A stretch of 64,000 bases of DNA, taken from contig CM020618.1 in NCBI GenBank assembly GCA_009829735.1, forward strand, positions 30,852,894 through 30,916,893, read 5' to 3'. This document shows positions 1-10,376 of this stretch, in pieces. The notes under the pieces were generated by a model. The model saw nothing but the letters and a program-made list of their open reading frames with translations, had not been told where the DNA came from and did not search any database. Source of the stretch: Pyropia yezoensis (lineage: Eukaryota > Rhodophyta > Bangiophyceae > Bangiales > Bangiaceae). The position numbers were made by a program, and so were the translations under genes. The stretch's first letter is position 1, and every line of letters begins with the position of its first letter.

Positions 1-1417
1 TCCACACGTGATCGGCCGCCCCGAGTGCCACGGCCTCGTCCGCGTCCAGTCGCGCAGAGATCTTTGCCGACGGAAAGCGTTCTTGCAGGAGCCGCCGAAA
101 CCCCGGGATCCGCGAAGAACCCCCAAGAAGTACAAAGTCGTCAACCTTGAGGCTTGTGCGTCGCTGCGGGTTCTTCCGCACATCCTGGACCCGCGCCTCG
201 TCCATCGTCTTTTGAACAATGTCGACGGCACGGGTGTAGAGGTCCGCGCATCACTGGTCGAGGTCTTGCCGACGGATCTCCATCTCAAACTCGTCGTGCT
301 CGCCGAGACCGGACATAATCGAGAGCTCGCTGCGAGTCGCGGTCGACAGTGTGATCTTGGCTTCCACACACGCCTTCCTCACGCGCGCGTCCAGCTTAAC
401 ACTCAGCGCCTTGCCTTTCCGCGCCGCCAACAGCTTGTCGCGAACCTTGTCGGCAACGCGGGCGTCAACGTCCTCTCCCCCCAGATGCGGGTCACCGCCT
501 GTGGCGAGTGCAGACACAAACGGTTGCGACAAGGTCTCTGACTTGCGAATCGCAATGACCGTAACGTCACATGTGCCGCCACCAAAGTCCACGACCACGA
601 TGTTGCGGCTGCCGGCAAGTTGACCCTCGTCGACAGCAGCCGTGTCGATGTACCCCATGGCTATCGCAGCCGCCGTCGGCTCATTCAGCAACGTGGTAAC
701 GTCGGCACGCGTGCCCAGGCGATCCGCCGCCTTGGTCGCCTCACGCTGATCGTTGTTGAAGTGTGCTGGTACGGTGACGATGACAGACGCGGCCTCCCCG
801 TTGAGCTGCTTCTCCGCCATTGTGATGAGGTGATCGATGATAAAGCCAGCGATCTGCTCATAGGAGAACTCGCATTGCTTGCCTTGATAGTCCACATGCA
901 CGAACGGGGCGTCCGTCGTCTGGCCGTCTTGTTGGTTCTTGACGGTGTAGCGCAAGGCCTTCACGTCTCGCTGGACGCAAGGCGCTGACCAGGGCTGGCC
1001 AATGAGCCTCTTGATCGTGTAGACGGTGTTGCCTGGGTTGGTGGTCAAGTTGGCGACAGCCCCGTACCCGACTGCCATGCCGTCCTCCGTGAAGGACACG
1101 ACTGAGGGAGTCTTCCACTTACCCTGTTCGTCCTTGACAACGCGTGCAACGCTTCCCTCGGCGAGGCTGCGATGGGCAACCACCGAGAATGTCGTCCCGA
1201 GGTCGATTCCGAAATGGAGACGCGCCTTCCTCGTCTTGTGCCCTCCTGCGCGCTCATCGTTCCCGTCCTTGTGCTCCGTGGTTGTCTGGCTGGCACAAGA
1301 CCTTGGCAGTCGCTGCAACCCACAGCCGCCCAACGTGGACAGGAAGGAGCGAGGCCCACCGAGCGGGGTAGACGCCGCGCAGCGACCACACGCCAGGGGG
1401 CCGCGTCCGCGGCGCAT
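1..1417 (-). pseudogene. Hsp70-family chaperone, nucleotide-binding domain, interrupted by TGA and cut by window edge
   Basis: Hsp70 ATPase-domain protein, which would bind and hydrolyse ATP to drive substrate-peptide cycling. From the ATG at 1417 the frame shows the phosphate-1 motif IDLGTTFSVV (residues 71-80), NEPTAAA (245-251) and the VDFGGGTCDV connect/phosphate region (276-285). A 68-residue Arg/Ser-rich extension with almost no acidic residues in its first 45 positions could be an organelle-targeting peptide (inference). The frame stops at a TGA at 251-253, yet Hsp70 similarity continues in the same frame past it, including LLGGSSRIPGF of the phosphate-2 region, until the sequence leaves the window. 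So there is one in-frame TGA in an otherwise conserved domain: decay, sequencing error or recoding. The substrate-binding domain is outside the window. Family assignment is secure; functionality is not. Confidence 0.82.
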
Positions 1418-2882
1418 GTAAGAGAGGGGAGTGGGGGGCCCGTGGGGGCGGGGAGCGGGCCGGGGAGGGGGGCGGGGAGGGGGGCGGGGAGGGGGTTGGG
1501 TGGTTCGTAGAGAGGGGTGGGGGTGCGTCAGAGGGCGGGGGGGGGGGGGCGTCAGACGGCGAGGGGGCGTCAGAGGGCGGGGGGGCGTCAGATGGCGGAG
1601 GCGTCAGGGGGCGGGGGGGGGGGGGGGGGGGGGGGGGGGGATGGGGGGGGCGGGGCGGGGCGAAGGGGGGGGGGGGGGAGGGGGGGGGCGGTTGAGTGGG
1701 GACGGTGGACGACAGGGGAGTTGGGCCGGGGTGGGGCAGGACGATTGCAGAGGCGAGAAGGGGGCCGAGGGATGTCACGCGCTCGGGGTAGGCCGGGCTT
1801 CCTCTCGACGACGACGAGGATAGCTAAATCCTGGCGCCCCGCGTGCTGGTGGTTAAACAGAAAGGGAGCACCGGGCCCGGCCGGACCCACAACTCACCGC
1901 ACAATAACAAACGACCCGAAATAATCGAGTCGCGGTTTGTCTGTGCACCTCTCAACCACCACACCCCAAGCCCACCGCACCACGTTAAGTGCGACCCTTC
2001 CACTGACACCCCTTCGTAGCCCACGCACCGCACCCTCTACTCACCGCGCGCCCTGGGACGAGAGCCTTTGACCAACGCCTCGCCATGTCCCGCCTACTGC
2101 ACCCGCCATATGGCCATCGGGTGCGAGCCTTTCACCCATGCTAGGCGCACGCGCCCTCTCCTCCCGCAACACCCGCCTCGACACGCTCCCACGCCGACGA
2201 ACTCCATCTGTACCAACCACATCCCAAGGGTCGCCCTTCAGCCCATGTGAGCTGGAATAATTGTTCATTGGATACCAATTTGCACCCCTCGGTCGAACTA
2301 CCAAGCCCCCCCCCCCCCCCCCATTCCTAATGCCCACACCCCCCTCTTCGGAATGGCCCTCGACCGTGGTCGTGCCATCTTCCGGCGTCCTCTCACTCGA
2401 CCTCAACCCCCCACCCCCCCTGCCCAGTCACCACCCCCCCCCCCCCCCCCCCCCCCGACACCTTCTACCCTACTCCGTCACTCTCCCCCCCCCCCCCCCC
2501 CAATCCCCCCCCCCCCACCTCTAACCTCCTCTCCCTCTCGAGCCACCCCAGCTTCAGGCACCACCGCCCCGCTCCTTCTTCAGCCTCCCCCCCGACAAAC
2601 TTCTGCGACAACCCCCACCCCCTATCCCGATCCCCCCCTCGCCCCCGCCCCCCCTTCCCCCCTTTCGCCCCCCCCGCCCCCCCCGCCCCCCCAATGCACC
2701 GCTCCCCTCGCGCCATACCCACCAAGCCCATGTGGGCGCCGGGTGTGCCACTTCGTACTTATCGACCAGTACCCCTGTGCACTGCCGTGGCGCGAGCCCG
2801 TGTGGTCGTTTGCGGTGTGTCGACGAGGACAAAATGTCGGCGCGGATGAGGGCTGTCGGCGTTCGCTATTTGGCGAGGCCAC
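1418..2882. other. gene-poor G-rich then C-rich tract
   Basis: No supported gene. 1430-1700 is extremely G-rich on the plus strand with an unbroken G run of about 30 near 1615-1640, and 2300-2700 holds many C runs. Open frames here are Pro/Gly homopolymer artefacts. The segment 1780-2280 has ordinary composition but no recognisable product. Confidence 0.6.
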
Positions 2883-4151
2883 ATGCACCGCGACAAAGCC
2901 GCCCCTCCATGTTACGCCCGAACTGTACTTCAAGATGGCCGTGTTCTACCCACCCTACCTCCGTGTGCATGCGCGTCCTGTGCGGGACATGCTGTCGCGG
3001 AAGAAGGCGATAGCGAGGAGTTATGTGACGCCATCCGCCGATGTGTGCGCGAACTACTGCAGACAGACCCGGCCACCTGGCTTGACGGTCCTCCGACTGC
3101 GCCTCTGGACGATGAGGGTGCCGACGGTTCAAGGGCGATACCCACCGGCGAACAAGCCCTACCTGAGTGCGATAGCCGACTACTTATGGCTGCACCGGGG
3201 CGGGGTGTGCCACCCAGTGACACGAGGCCCACAGCAACACGCGTTGACGTTCCTGGTCATCAGGATGTGGTGGCGCACCCAGAGCCCGACCGCGGTGACG
3301 TGGCGGCGTCGGAACGCGACCAGGCGCCGTCTGCGGCGGTCAAGGTGACAGACGCACGTCAAGTGGGCGCCTCTCTGGCGGAGCGCGTTCCCGCGCTGAG
3401 TCCGCGGACCCTTTCCAGGACGCCCCCGGTTGAGGCGGCCTTCCCGCAGGCCGCGGCGAAGGACCGCAGCGGCACCGCCGAGCGCATCGCACGTATCGCT
3501 GCCGCGAGAGAGGGGTGGTACAAGAGTGCTACAGACGGGGACGTCCGCGTTGCACAAGAGACGTCAAGTACAGTGGCGAAGGCTGTCGGGCTTTCCGTCG
3601 CTGTTGAAGGTGATGCGTCCAACAAGCTCGGCAGCGCACGCGTAATGTACGAGGACGCCACCAGAAGGCGCAGATCCGCGCAAGCCGCCTACTTGGCACG
3701 CCAGGAGGCCCTGTCACCGGCGACCGCAAGAACACAGGAGCTGCAAGTCACTGTGGCCCATGTGACGGAGGACATCAAGGCTGCCGAGTCCCGCCTTCAT
3801 GCGGCGATGACAGCACTGGACGAGACCATGTGCAGCTCAAGCGTCGTGGCGGAACGACAAGAATCGGAAGCTGCCGTGCTCGAGGGGGACGCTGAGGACC
3901 TCTCTTCAAGATTGGGGTCCATGCGGCTCCGCATTGTGCGCCTACGGAGCGCGGTGGAAGGACGCCGTCTCCCGGCGCTTCCCGGGCCCAAGCCGCTGGA
4001 TGACACCACGGAGGACCAAGGGAATCGGCCACCCTCTTCAAGGCACGACGGAGAGGAAGCTCGCACGGGGACGAGTCCTCCCAGAAAGCGCAGGAAGCAA
4101 GTCCAAGTGGGCACGTTGGACACCATGGAACCAACCCCCAAGAGGGAATAA
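2883..4151 (+). CDS. unrecognised 422-aa protein with predicted coiled coil and basic C-terminal signal
   Basis: I do not recognise the family. The frame opens at an ATG and runs 422 codons to a TAA whose last bases sit within AATAAA, a possible polyadenylation signal. The N-terminal third is mixed and Cys/Pro-containing. The middle (about residues 240-360) is rich in Ala, Glu, Arg and Gln with heptad-like spacing, as in an alpha-helical coiled coil. The C-terminus is polar and carries PPRKRRKQ, a classic monopartite nuclear-localisation pattern, about 25 residues before the end. A nuclear, self-associating protein is a reasonable inference, no more. It converges on the minus-strand ORF ending at 4341, leaving 189 bp between stops. 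No intron signals were needed to keep it open. Confidence 0.5.
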   Translation: MHRDKAAPPCYARTVLQDGRVLPTLPPCACASCAGHAVAEEGDSEELCDAIRRCVRELLQTDPATWLDGPPTAPLDDEGADGSRAIPTGEQALPECDSRLLMAAPGRGVPPSDTRPTATRVDVPGHQDVVAHPEPDRGDVAASERDQAPSAAVKVTDARQVGASLAERVPALSPRTLSRTPPVEAAFPQAAAKDRSGTAERIARIAAAREGWYKSATDGDVRVAQETSSTVAKAVGLSVAVEGDASNKLGSARVMYEDATRRRRSAQAAYLARQEALSPATARTQELQVTVAHVTEDIKAAESRLHAAMTALDETMCSSSVVAERQESEAAVLEGDAEDLSSRLGSMRLRIVRLRSAVEGRRLPALPGPKPLDDTTEDQGNRPPSSRHDGEEARTGTSPPRKRRKQVQVGTLDTMEPTPKRE

Positions 4152-4340
4152 ACATTCGATGCCCTGGTTGTACAGAGCGCATGAACACGAACTGTGCAGT
4201 GCTTGGGGCGGGAAGCAAGCAACGGCGTAGGGGTTGGTGAACAAGACACGTAGGTGGTAGTATGTGGCCAACAGCCGCTTCTGTCTTTACAAACACAACT
4301 CCGCGTAGCTTTCACACGGGACACTCACTCCCACAGCTCT

Positions 4341-5012
4341 TCAAAGCGACACGTCGGGCTTGTCGTCGTTGTCTTTGACAGCAAAGGTGTGGATTGCAGA
4401 GTTCCAGAAGTCGTCAAAGTATCCCGCCACCAGGAGTGCCACCCGACAACGCGACAGGGTCCACTCCCTGGCATTTGGCGTGAAGTGCTTGTGCGATGCA
4501 CGCACGGGGGGGGTGGATTCTCCCGGTAGTGCACAGTGCCATATCCACTCAGTGTCCTGGATCTCCCTGGGAACAACACACCGAACAGGTGCGGCCCCGC
4601 CCATGTGCTTCTTCAACCACGCATAGAACCGCATCAGCCATGCTTTCGACACCTCGTCCACAGCGCGTAACTGACAGGCGTGCAAAGAGCGCTCCACCAT
4701 CGCCGAAGTGACGGGCCTGGGGTGTTGCTGCTGCTCGGGAAGTACTCTGGTAGCTCGTCCCCTTTTCTTCCGCCTCACATTTGTCAATCCGGCGCGCTCC
4801 TTAGCCTTGGCCAACAAATCATCAAACGACGCCTCCACTTCCGGTGCGACCGAGGACGGGGCTGGTCGCTCGCCGTTGTCCGCCACTATCGCGGGGGCAC
4901 CGGCGACGGGTGGAGTGGAGCCCAGAACAGTCGTGCTAATGTCAGCGCCTGTGGACTCTGCTGCAGGGGCCGTACGGGGTCCTTTGCTCTCCGCCTCAGC
5001 GACGGGTGGCAT
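4341..5012 (-). CDS. unrecognised 223-aa protein
   Basis: ATG at 5012, TGA-type end at 4341. The first ~90 residues are Ala/Pro/Glu-rich and low in structure, followed by the basic patch RRKKRGRATR. The second half looks globular, with aromatic-rich segments such as WLMRFYAWLKKHM and YFDDFWNSAIHTF. I do not recognise it. The reading frame stays open in the same phase upstream to an ATG at 5537 except for two TAG codons (5031-5033 and 5382-5384); the upstream segment also reads like protein (for example VYLFVHRGRTD). So this may be the 3' part of a longer gene that has decayed, or the terminal exon of a spliced gene. Convergent with the ORF at 2883-4151. Confidence 0.4.
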   Translation of the reverse strand: MPPVAEAESKGPRTAPAAESTGADISTTVLGSTPPVAGAPAIVADNGERPAPSSVAPEVEASFDDLLAKAKERAGLTNVRRKKRGRATRVLPEQQQHPRPVTSAMVERSLHACQLRAVDEVSKAWLMRFYAWLKKHMGGAAPVRCVVPREIQDTEWIWHCALPGESTPPVRASHKHFTPNAREWTLSRCRVALLVAGYFDDFWNSAIHTFAVKDNDDKPDVSL

Positions 5013-5030
5013 GGCAGCAATACCGGACGC

Positions 5031-5537
5031 CTAGTTTGTGTCAGGCATCCGCCGATTCCTACCTTCCAATGCACTTGAGGAGGGTCGGACAGAAACCATG
5101 GAAGTGGCACCGGCTTCGGGAGCTGCCGTCCTGGTTAGCCGTAGACCAATCTGCCTGCCGTATTGTATACGCACGTACTCATCGGCAGCGTCTAAAACTT
5201 GCCTCGGGATGGACTGTTCACCGGACGGCAGCATGAGCACGTCGGCAGCATTGTCAATGTCTGTGCGCCCCCTGTGTACAAACAGGTACACCCCGAAATG
5301 CGGCCCCTGCCTGTGTTGTTGAACATGCGTGGCGCAGGAAGCGAGTCCAGATACAATGACGCGCGTGACAGTGGTCACGTGCTACGACACGGTCCGTGTC
5401 ACGACGTCAAGCCCGCCTTCGACAGCGTGGCTATCAGCACTCTTGAAGAGGCAGTTGAATGGGAAACCGTGACGCTCACGGTCGCCCTGTCCGTGACCTC
5501 GGAAACGCCCATCACGGCGCTGTTCAGAGCCCGCCAT
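5031..5537 (-). pseudogene. in-frame upstream extension of the 4341-5012 ORF, broken by two TAG codons
   Basis: From an ATG at 5537 the minus-strand frame reads to a TAG at 5382-5384, continues in the same frame to a TAG at 5031-5033, and then enters the ORF that starts at 5012. No better-phased intron was found: removing GTGAGC...TAG-type stretches shifts the frame. Either the gene is mutated or these are unrelated frames that happen to be open in GC-rich DNA. Confidence 0.3.
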
Positions 5538-5667
5538 GCCGTACACTGACCCGTCGCGCTTGTCAGGGGAGGGTTCCGACCACCACCAAGACCACGTCAC
5601 AGGGCACGACAGAGTATCGAGAGGAAGGGATTGGCGGGGACTTGGCGGGCGGGCGGGGAAAGAGGGG

Positions 5668-5675
5668 AGGCTTGG

Positions 5676-5712
<37 letters not shown>
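5668..5712. repeat. poly-G tract
   Basis: An almost pure G run (more than 30 consecutive G) on the plus strand. Such tracts can form quadruplexes and are prone to length error in sequencing. Confidence 0.8.
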
Positions 5713-5713
<1 letters not shown>

Positions 5714-5884
5714 GTGACAGCAGGAATAGTGTTGACGCGGACGAGGGTTCGCTAGGAGAGGTGACAAAGGATGGCCGGGAAAGACGTTAAGGCCTTACGA
5801 ACGGAGAGGGGCAGGACACTGGCTGGGCGAAGGGTCGTGGATGCACAGGGTGCCCACTACGAGCGGCTCATCTTCATTTGGGTA

Positions 5885-6260
5885 CGAAATGATACTTGGG
5901 GGTTGCACGATCACTGGGCGACACCAGGGGGGGCGTGAAAGGGGGAGGGGGGGGACGATCATTGGACGACACCCGGGGGGGCGTGAGAGGGGGGGGGCAT
6001 TGAAATCCAATCCGATATGTGGGGGTTGCACGATCACTGGACGACACCCGGGGGGCGTGAAAGGGGGGGGGGGCATTGAAGTCCAAATGATATTTGGGGG
6101 TTCCACGATCACTGGACGACACCCGGGCGGGCGTAAGAGGGGGGGGGGCATTGAAATCCAAATGATATTTGGGGGTTGCACGATCACTGGACGACACCAG
6201 GGGGGGAGGGGGGGAGGGGGGAGTGGGGAAGGGGGGGAAGGGGGGGAGGGGGGGGCTTTT
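5885..6260. repeat. satellite array 1, ~75-bp units
   Basis: About five degenerate units, each holding the core CGATCACTGGACGACACC followed by a G-rich run and a segment ending in CCAAATGATATTTGGGGG. Cores begin near 5908, 5945, 6031, 6106 and 6181. The same core is found in the separate array at 9.36-10.05 kb. ORFs across it are repeat artefacts. Confidence 0.85.
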
Positions 6261-6769
6261 GAAATCAAAACGCGGGTTGTTCCGTTTGGTTCAATGATCA
6301 TACAGATGCTGATATGGGTGACAAACTTCTAAATAGACACGTGCGCTGACTTTCACATGAGAGACAGTCTATGTTCACATGTGGCTCGCAGTTGCCAAAT
6401 TCAAACCGTGGCAATTTAGCGGCTCGTCTTAAAACTGTCGGGCGGGCACGTGCAACGCCCTCCCTGGCCTGTAGTAGTACAGATATTTAGAAATATCTGA
6501 ATGCACTCAAAACTCATGTAGCCCTATACACTACGAGTGTACTTGGGGTGGGTTTCGGGCTTCAGGCATCTCCGCACGCAAGCACGCATGCATGCGCGCA
6601 CGCGTGCATGCATGCGTGCTTGCCTTGGTGCGCGTCGTGCGCATCGTGCTTGTCGTCCGCGCTCCTTCTCCCCCCCCCCGCCCCCCCCTCCCATCCCCCC
6701 CCTCCCCCTCTTTACCCTTTCCCCCCCCGCCCCCTGCGCCTCTTTCCCCTTTCCCACTCCCTCCCCCCC
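6261..6769. other. intergenic, less GC-rich
   Basis: No gene seen. 6280-6540 is noticeably AT-richer than its surroundings. Around 6582-6620 alternating GCATGCATGCG and GCACGCGTGC form a near-palindrome of alternating purines and pyrimidines. Confidence 0.5.
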
Positions 6770-7975
6770 TGTTCTGCTGACGTGCTTCTAGCCGTCGCGG
6801 GGCCTCCCCCTTTCGCCCCCCCCCCCCTGTTCTGCTGACGTGCTTCAAGCCGTCGCGGGGCCTCCCCCCTTTTTCCGCCTCCCCTGTTCTGCTGACGTGC
6901 TTCAAGCCGTCGCGGGGCCTCCCCCCTTTTTCCCTCTCCCCTGTTTTGCTGACGTGCTTCAAGCCGTCGCGGGGCCTCCCCCTTTTTCCTCCGCCCCCTG
7001 TTCTGCTGACGTGCTTCAAGCCGTCGCGGGGCCTCCCCCTTTTTCCCTCTGCCCCTGTGCTGCTGACGTGCTCCAAGCCGTCGCGGGTCCTCCCCCTTTT
7101 TTCCGCTTCCCCTGTTTTGCTGACGTGCTTCAAGCCGTCGCGGGGCCTCCCCCTTTTTTCCCTCCCCCCTGTTCTGCTGACGGGCTTCAAGCCGTCGCGG
7201 GGCCTCCCCTTTTTTCCCCCTCCAGTGTTCTGCTGACGTGCTTCAAGCCTTCGCGGGGCCTCCCCCTTTTTACCGCCTCCCCTGTTCTGCTGACGTGCTT
7301 CAAGCCGTCGCGGGGCCTCCCCCTTTTTTCCCTCACCCCTGTTCTGCTGATGTGCTTCAAGCCGTCGCGGGGCCTCCCCCTTTTTTCCCCCCCCCCTGTT
7401 CTGCTGACGTTTTTCAAGCCGTCGCGCCGCCTCCCGTTTTTTCCCCCTCCAGTGTTCTGCTGACGTGCTTCAAGCCTTCGCGCGGCCTCCTCCTTTTTTC
7501 CGCCTCCCCTGTTCTCCTGACGTGCTTCAAGCTGTCGCGGGGCCTCCCCCTTTTTTCCCACCCCCCTGTTCTGCTGACGTTCTTCAAGCCGTCGCGCCGC
7601 CTCCCCTTTTTTCCCCCTCCAGTGTTCTGCTGACGAGCTTCAAGCCGTCGCGGGGCCTCCCCCTTTTTTTCTATCTCTCCTGTTCTGCTGACGTGCTTGG
7701 TGCTGTCGCGGGGCCTCCCCCTTTTTTCCCCCCCACCTGTTCTGCTGACGTGCTTCAAGCCGTCGCGGGGCCCCCCCTTTTTTCCCCCGCCCCCTGTTCT
7801 GCTGACGTGCTTCAAGCCGTCGCGGGGCCTCCCCCTTTGTCCACCTCCCCTGTTCTGCTGACGTGCTTCGAACCGAGGCGAGGCCTCCCCCTTTTTTTTT
7901 CCCCCCCCCTGTTCTGCTGACGTGCTTGGTGCCGTCGCGGGGCCTCCCCCTGTCCACCCGCCTTCCCCCTTTACC
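6770..7975. repeat. 57-bp minisatellite, about 21 copies
   Basis: Tandem units of 55-58 bp, each with GTTCTGCTGACGTGCTTCAA, then GCCGTCGCGGGGCCTCC and a variable T/C tract. Because most units are 57 bp (19 codons), long frames are open on both strands. Plus-strand readings repeat LQAVAGPPPFF; minus-strand readings repeat KRGRPRDGLKHVSRTG. One-base changes in T or C tracts shift the frame several times across the array, so no single continuous ORF covers it. I regard it as a satellite, not a gene, but see the finding about the AT-hook-like motif. Confidence 0.9.
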
Positions 7976-8037
7976 CCCCGCCCCGTTATTCGTCTCAACC
8001 GGAACGGCTTCGCTTTCTTCCCTATTTCGTGCCGCTC

Positions 8038-9247
8038 ATGTCCTCGCCGTCGGGCAGCTACTCTCAGCGAGATGAAAACGGGAAGCGTGTCCGTGGACAT
8101 GGGCAGCGGAAACGGACAAAGCGATCATGTACCGCACTCGGACGGGATCCTCCACCGCTTCCCTCTACGGCTACCGGTGCCAATGGCCACGCGCAGCCAG
8201 GCGCCTCTACGCCGCCCAGTACCCTCTCGAGGACAACCGTAGACCAAGTCAACGGTCTGGGTGATGGCGAGCGCGGAGTACTCGGACGAATGGGCGTCAA
8301 TGCCGGTGGAGCGACATGGCGTGACTGGGAACCGTCATCGACATCGTCCCCAGGCCCAAGCCGAGAACCCGTGCGCGGCCTCCTCGTCGCTACCACACTG
8401 AGGACGGACTTCCAGTCGCACCTTGAGACACCCGGCCAAGGGTTTACGATTGTCAAGGCGGCGTGTGACCCGCAAGATGCTGTGGACGCCGCCCGTCTGT
8501 GCGACGACCTGCCGCGGTCCTCGTTCAGAACAATGTTCAACGACATGCTCAAGTCTGAAATGGAATCGGCGTGTATCGTCGTCCCCACGGACCTACTGGG
8601 AACGTGTCAAGGACAACCCCCGCAGTACGCTCGCGCGGACGGCACGGCATCGAGGGGTCGTGTGATGCGCTCATGCGGGCAGACCGTGCCGGCCCCACCC
8701 GAAGAGATCCAGAGCGCCGACTTGAGCACGTGGGTGCGCGTGTGTACGGCGGCCACCATTTTACACGGACAGGCGCAGTTCACATGGGGCAAGCGCTACC
8801 ACACGCTCTACGGGCCGTCACTGCTCCGAAGCTTTGGCGAATGTCCCGCGCAACTGGTTCACACCGACTCGTTCTACCCGGCCAACGTCAAGAGCGCCGG
8901 TCCTGCTCTCTCTTTTCTGCTTGCCCTATCGGAAGGCCCCACGCGGGTGGTCGTCTACCCGTCACTCGCACCGGTGTCTCCCGGCCTCCCCGGGAGGCGC
9001 TATGGCACAGGGGATTGAGCCGGTGGTCGCCGTTCTCCAGTCTGGGGACGTGCTGGTGTGTCGACAGGACCTGGTTCATCATGGTGCGGCTAGCTCGGGG
9101 ACTAACCACCGATTGCAATGGTACGCTGATGCGGGCCGGCCGGTGTTGAAGGAAAACATCTTTCGTGTGTACCTGCCGGGGGAGAGCCCAGAGAGCCGAT
9201 GGCCACAGCCTGGGACGTTTTCCAGGGCCACAAGATCTCGTAAATGA
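8038..9247 (+). pseudogene. 2-oxoglutarate/Fe(II)-oxygenase-like protein with a frameshift
   Basis: The ATG at 8038 opens a frame that ends at 9018, while a second frame (to TGA at 9247) continues the same protein-like sequence from about 8990. Together they give the iron-binding pattern of a double-stranded beta-helix dioxygenase: HTDSFYPANV (His-x-Asp) in frame 1, then strand-like LSFLLALSEG, and GDVLVCRQDLVHHGA (distal His) plus RLQWYADAG in frame 2. The N-terminal ~110 residues are polar and low complexity with a basic KRVRGHGQRKRTKR stretch. Known family chemistry is hydroxylation with 2-oxoglutarate and O2; the substrate cannot be guessed. The break lies near 8985-9015 and is too small for an ordinary intron, so either one base was gained or lost in the genome or the sequence has an error. 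The gene sits between two satellite arrays. Confidence 0.55.
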
Positions 9248-9354
9248 CTAATATGCTGTGACCAACGAGGCACGATCGGGTTGGTATAACCAAGCAAGTT
9301 TCGAGTATCTTCGCCACCGGACTGCACGTTGGTGTACAATCTCTGAAGGACTTG

Positions 9355-10048
9355 GCTGGACGACACCAGGGACGGTCTCAGACGGGGCGACCAGTGAAAT
9401 GCGTCCCAAAATTTAGGCGTCCACGATCACTGGACGACACCAGGGACGGTCTCAGAGGGGGGGCCAAGTAAAATGTGTCCCGAAACTTAGGCGTCCACGA
9501 TCACTGGACGACACCAGGGACGGCTTGGAGAGGGGGGGCACCAGCGACGGTCTCAGAGGGGGGGCCAGGTGAAATGCGTCCCGAAATTTAGGCGTCCTTG
9601 ATCACTGGACGACACCAGGGACGGCTTGGAGAGGGGGGGCACCAGGGACGGTCTCAGAGCGGGTGCCAGGTGAAATGCGTCCCGAAATTTAGGCGTCCAC
9701 GATCACTGGACGACACCAGGGACGGTCTCAGAGGGGGGGCCGAGTGAAATGCGTCCCGAAGTTTAGGCGTCCACAATCACTGGACGACACCAGGGACGGC
9801 TTGGAGAGGGGGGGCACCAGCGACGGTCTCAGGGGGGGGGCCAGGTGAAATGCGTCCCGAAATCTGGGCGTCCACGATCACTGGACGACACCAGGGACGG
9901 CTTGGAGAGGGGGGGCACCAGGGACGGTCTCAGGGCGGAGGCCAGGTGAAATGCGTCCCGAAATTTAGGCGTCAACGATCACTGGACGACACCAGGGACG
10001 GCTTGGAGAGGGGGGGCCAGGTGAAATGCGCCCCGAAATTTAGGCGTC
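9355..10048. repeat. satellite array 2, ~72-105-bp units
   Basis: About seven units built from CGATCACTGGACGACACC, AGGGACGGTCTCAGAG or AGGGACGGCTTGGAGAG, a G run, and GTGAAATGCGTCCCGAAATT with TTAGGCGTCC. Units alternate between a short form and a longer form carrying a duplicated ACCAG(G/C)GACGG segment. It shares the core with array 1 at 5.9 kb. Confidence 0.88.
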
Positions 10049-10376
10049 TTCCCATGTGCATTCTTTATGTACTGTACTCTACGTACGCGCGCGCGTGCTC
10101 TTCTGCTGAGCCTGCTTTCGATGCTTGCCGCGCTCCCTCATCGGATGCTCACCCCTCCTCTCATAGTGCGCGCGCTAGCCCGCTCTGCCCCCTCCGCTCC
10201 CCCCGCCCCCCCCCCCGCCTCTCTTCTCCCAGTGCGCGCGCTCGTCTGCATTCCCCCCACGCCCCGCCACCCCCCACCCCCCGCTCTTGCACACTTCCCC
10301 CCCCGCCCCCCGCTCTTGCACACTTCCCGCTCCCCCGCTCTCCCCCCCCCCCCCCCCTCCCCCTCTTCCATCCTGG
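10049..10376. other. C-rich spacer
   Basis: No gene seen. C-run-rich plus strand with repeated short motifs such as CTCTTGCACACTTCCC. It leads into the first R-block copy. Confidence 0.5.

Noticed and set aside
5885-6260. CRISPR-like array
   Set aside because: Units are contiguous, degenerate satellites with no unique spacers, and the window is eukaryotic.
6531-8100. Minus-strand ORFs of 105-228 codons over the 57-bp array as real genes
   Set aside because: They consist only of the tandem unit, change frame several times and have no unique flanking domain.
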